This document shows, one piece after another, positions 22,744 to 31,987 of a stretch of 64,000 nt of DNA. The stretch covers positions 2,356,001 through 2,420,000 of the forward strand of contig JAPFFF010000006.1 of NCBI GenBank assembly GCA_039105265.1. Direction: 5' to 3'. The notes beneath the pieces are model-generated. The model made no database searches. It saw nothing but the letters and a program-made list of their open reading frames with translations, and had not been told where the DNA came from. Origin of the DNA: Tritrichomonas musculus (lineage: Eukaryota > Parabasalia > Tritrichomonadida > Tritrichomonadidae). The position numbers were made by a program, and so were the translations under genes. Numbering within the stretch: the first letter of the stretch is position 1; each line of letters opens with the position of its first letter.

Positions 22744-23028
22744 GTCATTTACTTCATTAAACAATGAAAAAAATACTTTTTTTTAACTTTTTTTATATTA
22801 ATATAAAATTAGATGATATTGGTAATTATCATTAACTCTGAGAATTTTGAAGCATTTTTTTTATATTCCGAAATAAATTTGTTTTGATGAATCAACAACA
22901 ACAAAAAAAATAAAATAAAAAAAAAAGATAAAAAGATGATTCAATATATTAAAAATAATTTTTTTATATAACAAGAACATTGTAAAAGAATTTAACTTTA
23001 TTTAAAATAAATCGCATAACTACATTTC

Positions 23029-24153
23029 TTATAAATTTTTCTTCATTGCCCAAAACAATGGCATATTTATTTTCTTATTTGGAGTATTCGATGGTGGTTC
23101 GCAATCTACGAAAAATATGTTTGAGGATTCACCTGCTGAACAAAAATTGACAGCACCTTTGATTGGCATTTTAGCTGGTGGGTAAACAATTTCTTTGCCT
23201 AAAATATAATCAAGTTTTACTTCTCCACTGTAATTCCAACCACATGCATATAATTTTCCCTTTTTTGTCTTAAATAGAGAATGTGAATAACCTGCGTAAG
23301 CTTCAACTATTTTATGAGTTGATAACGATTTGATTTCTTTAAATTTATCTGTTTTGGCTGTCTTTTTTGAAATACCAAGGATACAATATGCATTATTACC
23401 ACGTCCGTAAACTTTTCCGTCTTTTGAAACAGCAAAGCAATGATGAAATGTACCTGATACGTCAACAAATAATTTTGAGGATAATTCTTTTACTAATTTG
23501 AAGCCTAGAATTCCTGTTTTTGGATATCCTGATTGATATATATGTCCACTTGCGCCGAGTGCAATAACAAACTTATTACAACATGCTAATTTAATAGGTT
23601 TATCGTCATTAGGAAGAAATGCCGATTTAAGCTCAAGCGTATGTAAATCAAAAATTATCTTTGTTATAATAATAATTCCGCCATTTGAATCAATAATTGC
23701 TGCTGTTTCGCGTCCGCCAAATAGAGCTAATGGCTTTCGACCATTTAAGTCCAGAAAAATTTGTTTTTCTCCTTTATGAGCATAAACGAGCTGTGACCTA
23801 TCAGCGTATGATTGACTTGATACTTGGTAAAGAGTGTAAAAAGCACCACATACAACTGAAATAAATTTGCATAGATTTCCATCTTTGCCTTTGATTTCAA
23901 TCTCTGTCTCTTCATTTAGCTGTTTTTTGGGTAATGAACTACTGATTCTGCCATCTGTATTATCTCCTATTGCATAAGCTTTTCCATCATTAGTTATCCA
24001 AACAGAGTGTTGACTATAAGTAGCAAACGAAATAATTGTTGAAACGTCGATATGCGATTTTAATGGAGGTATAATTGTAGGATAGTCATAAGCGTTTTTA
24101 CTATTTGATTTTTCATCTAGTTGATTATATCTATTTAATCCTGCAACTATCAT
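23029..24153 (-). CDS. RCC1-repeat protein
   Basis: An intact 374-residue protein made of RCC1-type beta-propeller blades. Diagnostic phrases are SFATYSQHSVWITNDGKAYA, IGDNTDGRI, GTFHHCFAVSKDGKVYGRGN, and AGYSHSLFKTKKGKLYACGW. About six blades can be counted, some degenerate in the middle (residues 120-200). RCC1 proteins act as guanine-nucleotide exchange factors or as binding scaffolds; the canonical RCC1 is chromatin-bound, but divergent family members like this one are often of unknown role. No kinase or other domain is fused. The ATG at 24153 follows a short TTCAAA leader. Confidence 0.85.
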   Translation of the reverse strand: MIVAGLNRYNQLDEKSNSKNAYDYPTIIPPLKSHIDVSTIISFATYSQHSVWITNDGKAYAIGDNTDGRISSSLPKKQLNEETEIEIKGKDGNLCKFISVVCGAFYTLYQVSSQSYADRSQLVYAHKGEKQIFLDLNGRKPLALFGGRETAAIIDSNGGIIIITKIIFDLHTLELKSAFLPNDDKPIKLACCNKFVIALGASGHIYQSGYPKTGILGFKLVKELSSKLFVDVSGTFHHCFAVSKDGKVYGRGNNAYCILGISKKTAKTDKFKEIKSLSTHKIVEAYAGYSHSLFKTKKGKLYACGWNYSGEVKLDYILGKEIVYPPAKMPIKGAVNFCSAGESSNIFFVDCEPPSNTPNKKINMPLFWAMKKNL

Positions 24154-25636
24154 TTTGAAGTATAAATTCTTTCATTCATATTTTTCTCTATTTTTACGAT
24201 AAACGAAGTTGAATACATCAAAGAAATTTGTGATATTTACACAAACGATAATTATTTTTTGATTATGGTATCAAAAAGAAAAAAATTTTTCAGAAAAAAT
24301 TTTAAAAAATTCAAAAAGTTGAAATTTCACATTAAAAATCAAATTTTTCTAAATTTGGGCGTATGATGTGATATTCCAGCATTATAATACAGTTAAGTAA
24401 CAAAACTAAAAACGTATTTTTAATGGAAAATTCCACTTTTCTGAGAATATTACCAAATATTCATTAAATTTTTTTCTGAATTTTTTTGAGAATAAAAAAA
24501 AGGGAACATCTAAATTTTTGAAAGTTTCTTTTCAATTTTTATTTTTTGTTTCATCTTTTTTATCAAAAAGTCGGATTTTCCATTTTTGTTACTGTATATA
24601 AAAGGAGCACGAGTAACCGTTTTTCGAACTTTAAAAAGGCATAAAAATGCTTTTATATCTTATTATAAAAACAAGAAAAAGCAAAATTCTTGAAATATAT
24701 TAGTTCTTTATATTAGATAAAATAATATATAATGATAATTATCTAAAGTATGTTGAAATAATTGAATAATGATATTTTTTTTTGATCATCCCAAGGACAT
24801 GTAGATTAATAATTTTGATCATTGTTGAATTGTTTAATGACTCTTGTTTATGAAAGTGTGTTAAAATTCGTACGTTAGTTCTGAAAGTGAGTTGAAATAA
24901 TTGAATATTTTGATCATCGCTCAGCTTCGCTCGACGCCCGCTAGGCGGTATGTAGTCTCGGAAAAAATTATGTAAAAATATAAAAAGATTTGTTTTTTCA
25001 TTTTTTTTATTTAGATAATTTTTTCTGAATGATTTCCACTTTTTGAAGGTTCTTCAGAAAAGACTCACTATACTTTAGTTGATCCTTGGATTTTCAATCA
25101 AAATGGGAATATTATTCTTTTTCCAATTTAACTATGTATTATAAGAATTTATATATCAATGATATGTTTGCCTCTGCTCAAGAAAACAAAAAAGTGTCTA
25201 AAATCATTTCTATAGAAACTACATGTGTTCAAGTACATTGATAATATAGAACTTTTTATCAGTGTATCCATTAATTTTTTGAGTGTAATTGGGAATCAAT
25301 TCCAATCCTATATTTATATTTTGAGAACGTTCATTTGGAAATTTTTTAATTTTTCCAACTTTTAACCAGAAAAATAAATTGGCTCTTTTTATGAGCATAA
25401 TTAACAATGTATATGAATATAATTTAGTTTTTCTCACTTTGATTTTAGAAAATTTATTATCAATATTTCTTGTTTTACTATTTATTTAATTCTTAGAAAA
25501 GTACAATATAAACAACAAATATCATATAGCCATATTTTAGCATTTATTTTTCATTTCCATTTAGAAAAAGCGGATTTTTCCATTTTTTTTGGAAAAGAAA
25601 ATTTTCCATTTTTCCCCAAATTTTCAATTAAAATTT
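24154..25636. other. Intergenic region with duplicated gene fragment and GC islet
   Basis: No intact gene. It holds a 33-base exact match to the coding sequence at 28926 and, at about 24917-24961, a GC-rich islet containing GCTCAGCTTCGCTCGACG. GTTGAAATAATTGAAT is directly repeated at about 24754 and 24893, each followed by GATCATC. The small minus-strand ORF at 25219 is unconvincing. Confidence 0.5.
24819..24851 (+). repeat. 33-bp exact copy of a downstream coding segment
   Basis: These 33 bases are identical, in the same orientation, to 28926-28958 inside the gene at 28716-29207. Flanking bases do not match, and the surrounding DNA here is not coding. Confidence 0.85.
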
Positions 25637-25649
25637 TCATTTTATCATA
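25637..25649 (+). promoter_or_regulatory. Initiator core promoter element
   Basis: TCATTTTATCATA fits the trichomonad initiator consensus almost throughout. The predicted start site (A at 25639) gives a 21-base leader before the ATG at 25660. Confidence 0.55.
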
Positions 25650-25659
25650 TAAATATATA

Positions 25660-28482
25660 ATGAATTCTATTCAAGAAAGCAATGATTCTTTGCAAGAAAA
25701 CAATCTAGATTCCTTTGATTTGAAAACTATTTCATCTAAAATAAATGAAGGATCAATAAAAAAAGATGAATTTACAAACTTTTTTGATAATCTTTTTTTA
25801 ACATTAAAAGATTATACAGATATGTCTCCTTTGAAAAAATCATATATGCTTTTTTTAAAAGAAGAAAAAGAAAGTGATTTGAAAAAACTTAAAGAAAGGA
25901 TCATAAACAATATTGGCGAATATATATCTTCCAAGCAATACTTTAAAATTTGGTCTTTATTTTCAAATATAATGTATAATCTTTTAGATAAAATTAAGAT
26001 TCAAAAAAAAATAACAAAAATTTTCAAAAATGTAAATAAAATAAGCGTTATTTCCTTAGAAGATGATTGTATTAATATAATTGATTTTGACCAGATTAAC
26101 TTCATGCACCAGATTTCATTCGATAAAACTTGCAAATTATATCAAATTAAGAAATATTATGATAATTTCCAAAAAGAATTAATCGATAATGAAAAAATAA
26201 TATACCATACAAATTTCAAAAACAATGATTATCAAAGTTTCATTGTTCATTCAAAAAGCAAAATATCAAATAAAATTCCATATTATCCATTCCTCAAACT
26301 TAATAGTTTCCTTACAAAACTCTGTCATAAAAGTCAACCAAATTTATTTACACAAGTTGACAAAATTGTTATGATAAAAGAAATTGCAATTGGTCTAAGT
26401 GAATTACATGAACACTACATTTATCATCAAAACTTAAATGATTGGGATATCTTCATTGATAATGATCAAAACGCTTATATTGGAAATTTTGCATATGATC
26501 TTAATATAGAAATTAGAAAGACCAAAGATTGTCACTTAAAGTATTATTGGCATCCAAACCTAGTTGAAAATCCAAACAGTTTAAGCATTGAAAATGTACC
26601 AAACGAACAAAAAGCTAGATATGATATCTATTCATTTGGTGTTTTAATTCATGAAATAGTTACAACAATGCAGCCTAGTGAAAGAATTGGAACCAGTTCA
26701 TCTAAAGCTATTATAGATTCATTAACAAATGAAGAAAACTTCGATCAAAAATATGGAATAATAGGTATCAAAGAGATTATCTTAAAATGCATAAGTACTG
26801 ATCCGGAAAATGAATATTCAAATGTCAAATCGATCATTAATGATATTGATAATCTTGATATGTATCGTAATAATCCTCAAATTGAAGCCAGAATCAAAAA
26901 TGCTAAAGATTCAGCTGAATATGAATGCAATTTGAGTGACATAGTAACAAATTACTATTTAGGAAACGATGATTCTAAAGTGCTGTTGGAAAAATTCATT
27001 GAAACGTGCCAAAAATATTTACCAAGTAAGTCAATATCTTTCGAAAAAGAAGATATTTTGACACCGATTCTTCAATTTTTTGATTTCAACAAGTTCGAAT
27101 GCCCTTATGATAAGGAGCTTATATTCTTTGAAGAAAGATTTGACTTGATCATTCAGGAAAATGTTGCTTTAAAATACACAAATAATGACATTTATTTTAC
27201 AAGTATTCAAAAAGTGATGAAAGAAAAATCATTGATTGCCAGTAACAAATTAAATGATGATGGAAGTGTTTTTGCGGTTAAGTTCAGTTCAAATATGATT
27301 CCAATAACGACTCTTGGAAATTTCTTTAATCAATTCAAAGAATACGTTGAAAGAAATCTTTTGATTTTCTTCTTTTTCATTGTTAAAGAATTATTTGACA
27401 TACATAATTTTGATTTATATCATGGCGAATTGACAAAAGATTCAATTGGAATTTATTACAACTCAAATACAGGCACTTTTGTTCCTTTAATCATTCCTTT
27501 CTACGTCTTCTTCAAAAGCAATCAAGTTTGTAGACCAGAATTAAAAGTGGCAGATTTATTGAAGAATCAGAAACAAGATATCAAATTAATGAAAAAAATA
27601 CTTAAAAATATTGATACTCAAAATATCATTCCAGATGAATTCTATCAACAAGAACATCTTAATTTAATGATTTTGAAGTTATACAATTTAGATATGCCCA
27701 AAGAAGCTCAAAGAAGGTTTCGTGAAAACAGCGATGATTTTGGAAATAATCAATATAAATCATATGACATCACTTTTCGACTTGTTCATGAAATTTTTGC
27801 ATGCAAAGATGAAACTGATGAAATTCATCAAATATTTTGCCATTTCTTATATAATAATAAAGAAGAAGGTTATCTTGATGTCGATAATTCAGTTAATGAA
27901 ATTTTACAGTTCTCAAATCATATGGCCAGAGAGCAAAAAAATGATGATGAAAAAGAAATAATAAAAAAATTAATACAAATAAAAAGAAATAATGATAAAA
28001 TGTTTAGAGAAGTTCATGAAAAAGAAAAATCAGATCCATTCGATATTGATATCATTGAAGATAATGAGAAAAAATTAATAACTATCAAAAAAAATGAAAA
28101 TGAAGCCAAAAAGCATATTGATGCTACTAACCCTCAAAAATTTGAGATACCTCAATTTAGACTAGTTAATTATACTGATTTCAAAATGCATAAATTTCGC
28201 CAAATGATCCAAAATAAAGTATCGAGAGTGAGAAAAAAAACAATAAAAATTTCACCTGACCTACATCCTTTTTGGTTGAAAAATATATTATTCCTTTTAA
28301 ATAGAAAAATTCAATATAAAATTGAATTTGTTATGGAATCAGGAAACCAAGAAGGAGCTAATATAAGAGGTAAAAAACTGACAATTGAAATTGCTGAAAA
28401 AATAGCCACTGATCTTGGATTTCAAATATACAAAAAAAAAAAAAAAATAATGCTAAGTCATAAGTTAGAATCAATAGACTAA
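25660..28482 (+). CDS. Tandem pseudokinase, 940 residues
   Basis: The protein contains two protein-kinase-like folds. In the first, the catalytic loop reads YHQNLNDWDIFI (about residues 253-264), with Asn in place of the catalytic Asp. The DFG position reads IGNF (about 273). Downstream, DIYSFGVLIHEIV is a normal helix F, so the fold is kept while catalysis is lost. In the second, YHGELTKDSIGIY (about residue 586) stands for the HRD loop, again without Asp. N-terminal residues 1-150 are charged and helical; the C-terminal 150 residues are lysine-rich and helical with PDLHPFWLKNILFLLN as a distinct patch. No membrane segment is present. Tandem kinase/pseudokinase proteins usually act as allosteric switches or scaffolds; here neither domain looks catalytic. 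The lone G-loop is unclear in both. Confidence 0.7.
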   Translation: MNSIQESNDSLQENNLDSFDLKTISSKINEGSIKKDEFTNFFDNLFLTLKDYTDMSPLKKSYMLFLKEEKESDLKKLKERIINNIGEYISSKQYFKIWSLFSNIMYNLLDKIKIQKKITKIFKNVNKISVISLEDDCINIIDFDQINFMHQISFDKTCKLYQIKKYYDNFQKELIDNEKIIYHTNFKNNDYQSFIVHSKSKISNKIPYYPFLKLNSFLTKLCHKSQPNLFTQVDKIVMIKEIAIGLSELHEHYIYHQNLNDWDIFIDNDQNAYIGNFAYDLNIEIRKTKDCHLKYYWHPNLVENPNSLSIENVPNEQKARYDIYSFGVLIHEIVTTMQPSERIGTSSSKAIIDSLTNEENFDQKYGIIGIKEIILKCISTDPENEYSNVKSIINDIDNLDMYRNNPQIEARIKNAKDSAEYECNLSDIVTNYYLGNDDSKVLLEKFIETCQKYLPSKSISFEKEDILTPILQFFDFNKFECPYDKELIFFEERFDLIIQENVALKYTNNDIYFTSIQKVMKEKSLIASNKLNDDGSVFAVKFSSNMIPITTLGNFFNQFKEYVERNLLIFFFFIVKELFDIHNFDLYHGELTKDSIGIYYNSNTGTFVPLIIPFYVFFKSNQVCRPELKVADLLKNQKQDIKLMKKILKNIDTQNIIPDEFYQQEHLNLMILKLYNLDMPKEAQRRFRENSDDFGNNQYKSYDITFRLVHEIFACKDETDEIHQIFCHFLYNNKEEGYLDVDNSVNEILQFSNHMAREQKNDDEKEIIKKLIQIKRNNDKMFREVHEKEKSDPFDIDIIEDNEKKLITIKKNENEAKKHIDATNPQKFEIPQFRLVNYTDFKMHKFRQMIQNKVSRVRKKTIKISPDLHPFWLKNILFLLNRKIQYKIEFVMESGNQEGANIRGKKLTIEIAEKIATDLGFQIYKKKKKIMLSHKLESID

Positions 28483-28715
28483 CTTCTTTTTAGGAATAAA
28501 ATTGGATAATGTAGAATCAAATGGAATTTCAATATTCCTATTCATTTGTATGATTCTCTATAATAACATAAGTTCACAAAAACTTTCTATGAGAATAAAC
28601 AAAAATTTTTGTTGAATTAAACTTTTTGATAGTTATTTTGTTTTCAAATTGAAAAAGAACTTTTTGTGAACATAAGCTTTAAAAACCAAAAGTTTTTTAT
28701 TTCTAAAATATATCT

Positions 28716-29207
28716 ATGATTGAAGAAATCGAAAGTGGAACAATTGCACAAGAAACTCCCTCCTCTCCATTAGATAGAGCTTTAGTAGCTTTAAATAAAG
28801 ATTTTTATCAACATATTTGTAATAGCTCAGATGATTTTGAACGCTGGCATGTGATGCTTAAAAATGTAAAACCTAGTATAGATATTTTAAATAACAGCGA
28901 ACAAGAAAAGAAACTTCGATTGTGTTCATTGTTGAATTGTTTAATGACTCTTGTTTATCGTAATCTAAACAAATTTCTTCATTCCACTTATTGTGATGAA
29001 GAAGATCCAATAATTATAAAGAATCTCTTTTCAATTGCAGAGAGTAACTTAGAAACTTTGAAATATCCTCAACTTCAAAGCTTTTCAGTTTTCGTTAAAA
29101 ACCTTTCAAAAGACACAAACTTATTAGAGCATAAGAAGCTGTTAATTGATGCTTCAAATCACTTGTATGACAATTATGTTTCTCCTGAAGAAGAAGAAGA
29201 TTATTAA
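28716..29207 (+). CDS. Small helical protein with acidic tail, unknown
   Basis: An intact 163-residue ORF, mostly amphipathic helix by inspection, ending in the acidic tail PEEEEDY. Phrases such as ALNKDFYQHICNSSDDFERW and SLLNCLMTLVYRNLNKFL do not recall a family to me. Codon use is less extreme than in the flanks, which supports a real and perhaps conserved gene. It has no signal peptide or membrane span. A 33-base piece of it (28926-28958) is copied exactly in the intergenic DNA at 24819. A 22-base palindrome follows the stop codon by 57 bases. Confidence 0.65.
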   Translation: MIEEIESGTIAQETPSSPLDRALVALNKDFYQHICNSSDDFERWHVMLKNVKPSIDILNNSEQEKKLRLCSLLNCLMTLVYRNLNKFLHSTYCDEEDPIIIKNLFSIAESNLETLKYPQLQSFSVFVKNLSKDTNLLEHKKLLIDASNHLYDNYVSPEEEEDY

Positions 29208-29264
29208 ATTATTTATTTTTATTTTTATTATTTTTATTATTATTTTTTTTTTTAATTTTGATCC

Positions 29265-29286
29265 ATAAGGTCAATATTGACCTTAT
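29265..29286. repeat. 22-bp perfect palindrome in 3' flank
   Basis: The half-site is ATAAGGTCAAT followed by its exact reverse complement, with no spacer. It begins 57 bases after the stop codon of the upstream gene. It could shape the 3' end of the transcript or be a protein-binding site. Confidence 0.5.
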
Positions 29287-30012
29287 AACATATTTGATTA
29301 AACAATTTTTTTTTTTAAATATCAAGTAGCTCAGTTTATTTTATATGTACATGTATATTTCGAGGTTTTTCTATATAATATTTTACAAATAATATGTGAA
29401 CTTATTAGATAGCAAAACACAATATTGATTTTCAATTATTTATCGAGATTCGTAATTGATATCCAAATTAAATATTTTTTTGTTTTTAGTATCAGAAAAA
29501 AAGGACAGTTATTAATGGAAAATGTCCAGATAAAAACCCCATTATAGTAACGGGAAAAAGTAGGTGACGAATTCAATTTTTTGATAGAATCTTCTCAATC
29601 TATAGAAAAAAAATTGTGTAAAATAATTCAAATTCAAATTTATGTTATAAACTAGAACGATCATTATTTTTATACAAAATTTATAGAAATTGAACGCGAC
29701 ACCCAGTTTTTCGCGAAGTCATCCACTTTTTCTTGAGACTATAAATTAAAAAAGATGCCAAAAATTTTTCAAATAGAACTTTTTCACAAGCCAAAAACGC
29801 AGATTACAATTTATATAGTGTTCTTGTGTCTGGTATTTCAAGCATTATGGGTGTACTTTAACTAATTCTGGCTAATCATGATACTACATTTTTGTCAAAA
29901 AAGTTGAAAATAAATAGCTGGCCGTTTTTTTTTGACTTATAAAGAAAAAAGATATGTACAAATCACTTTTAAAAAAATGGGAATAGAGAATTTTTTAAAA
30001 AATTCTTTACGA
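29287..30012. other. Non-coding stretch
   Basis: No gene is seen. Around 29920-29960 a CTGGCC word followed by a T-run and GACTTATAAAGAAAAAAG resembles the left end of the 8867 element. Confidence 0.45.
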
Positions 30013-30200
30013 TAGGCTTGTTAAGTCTCGATATTCAATATCAATTATTGACCTCTTTTATCAAATATAGTTTATTTAATGTAATTATTTATATTGATTT
30101 TTGGAGATATGAAGTATTTGATATCAAAATTTTTCTGATATCAAATATATAAATTACTTTGATTCTGTAATCAATGATGAACAAAAAACATTGAATTTTT
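30013..30200 (+). mobile_element. Truncated copy of the hAT-like MITE
   Basis: It begins TAGGCTTGTTAAGTCTCGAT, the same as the left end of the 10410 element. For about 180 bases it keeps the same order of GATATCAA words and the phrase ATCAATGATGAACAAAAA. No right end is present; the sequence passes into the XRN relic. Confidence 0.65.
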
Positions 30201-30214
30201 CTTAAAAAAAAATT

Positions 30215-31425
30215 TCTTTTAGTGGCCATTCCGTTACAGGTGAAAGTGAACACAAGTTTCTTGAATATATTGATAATGAAAATTTATTAAAGACAAGATA
30301 TTACATTTACTCAAAAGATAATGACTTTATCATTCTTCTTCAAAATTTAAATTCTGAATTCATTGTTGTTTTTGAAGGAGAAAATGGAAAATATTGGTTC
30401 ATTGATATTATCAAAGTTAGAGAATATTTGATATGAAGTGAGAGAAATAAAGAGAATATATGAGACCCCTATTTGAAAACTTTTTTATGATAAAAAAAGA
30501 ATTGATTTTTTTATGATTTAATTCCAAAAAACAAGTCAAAATAAGTTCATACATCAATATTATAATAAATAAGATTGAGAGGATTTTGTCCGAAAAGTGT
30601 AAAGTTTCTCAATATATCGAATATTTTCTCGGGAAATATACAATAAAAATACCAATTTTGATGAACATCTCGTTGTACGTGACCTTATAGCTTTATCATT
30701 CTTTTTGGGAAATGATTATATACTCAAATTCGATGATATAGAAACCGATGAAATAAACGTAATTAAAGCATTTGATAATCTTATTATGCAATATAAAAAA
30801 ATAAATCAGGGTGGCGAAAGTCAACAAAATCTAATTGTTGGTGATAAATTTAATCTCCCAGTTTTAAAACAAATATTTTCATTATTTTTTGGTCAACAAA
30901 ATAATTATAAAAGTAATCAATAAAATGACGATATGAAAAAAGAAGCTCAAGATTTATGGAAAATTATGAGTTTCACAGTTTGCCTATACCTTTATGAGAT
31001 TCCTTCATCTAATTATCGTTGTTATATTGATGGCTCAATGAATTTAGAAAAGTTGATAAAACTAATGGAAGAAGAAGATATTTCATTTCATAATGATAAT
31101 GAACGAACAATTCGTTTCGAAACTTTTGAAAGAACCAACAACCAAAAACTGTGTTATAATATATCACTAATAGTGATTAAACAATGTTGTGGAGAACACA
31201 AATCTCGATAAATATATCACTAGGAGTGATTAAAACTCATTTCTTTGAAATAGCTATTTCAATAAAAATAAAAATAGCGGTAAATGCATTATTTTAATTA
31301 TTTCTTTATGAATGCAGCAAAACCATTCTAATTAGAATTATCCTCAGCAACCTCAAAATCTAAATTTCCCTCATGAGCAGCAAAATGTTTAATCTCCACA
31401 ACAAAAATAATTGTTCTGGTATTTT
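30215..31425 (+). pseudogene. XRN-family 5'-3' exoribonuclease relic
   Basis: Positions 30233-30436 read GESEHKFLEYIDNENLLKTR, then YYIYSKDNDFIILL and WFIDIIKVREYLI. This matches the XRN catalytic motif PGEGEHKIMxxIR followed by the YGLDADLIML and LREYL blocks, with KDND in place of DAD. From about 30628, in another frame, NFDEHLVV and RDLIALSFFLGNDYI match the next XRN block (LxGNDFxP), followed by the helical linker with a TAA at 30921-30923 in frame. The tail near 31320-31410 is Q/N/P-rich with stops. XRN enzymes degrade decapped RNA. The N-terminal part (with the first catalytic acids) is missing and the frame is broken several times, so this copy is dead. Confidence 0.75.
31163..31230. 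repeat. Pair of ATCACT hairpins
   Basis: ATCACTAATAGTGAT at 31163-31177 and ATCACTAGGAGTGAT at 31216-31230 are short perfect hairpins in direct repetition, each preceded by AT and followed by TAAA. The first overlaps the end of the XRN relic. Confidence 0.5.
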
Positions 31426-31987
31426 TTCTATTATTTATAGAGATTCGTAATATATAATTATTTTTTTTTGCAGAAAATATTAGCGAAATCATGTATGGGT
31501 TTAAGTATGGCTAACAATTAAGGCAGAAAAACATATTAAAACATATTAAAATATTAAATTATCTAAATATAAAAGAAAAGAAGACATTCAAGAATTTCAC
31601 ATATGCTATATTTTGCAATTTCAAAATAATTTATTTTTTAATGATTAGAATTCAAGTAAATTGTTAAATTAGTATATAATATCTTAAATATTAATTGAGA
31701 TAATCATGTTTAAAAATATTTATAAAAACAATTCAATTATTTATTCAATAATTTTATTTAAAATAAAAAAACACTAATATTTTAATATAAAAACAATAAT
31801 AGAAAGATAAAAATAATTTTAAAATAATAAAAAGCGTTTAATGATAAATATATCTATAAAAACTCTGATTTTTATTAAGAAATTTCAAAATAAAGATATT
31901 TTGAAATTTTCAATTATCACAAAATTTCAAAAGATTATTTGTAACGCTAATTAAAATTCAGATCTTTACAATTCATCATTTTATAAA
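31426..31987. other. Non-coding stretch
   Basis: No gene is seen. The last bases before 31988 contain TTCATCATTTTATAAA, an initiator-like leader for the kinase gene that follows. Confidence 0.5.

Noticed and set aside
22366-22764. Minus-strand 132-residue ORF
   Set aside because: It is antisense to the tryptophan-rich C-terminal part of the GTPase, which is the more protein-like strand.
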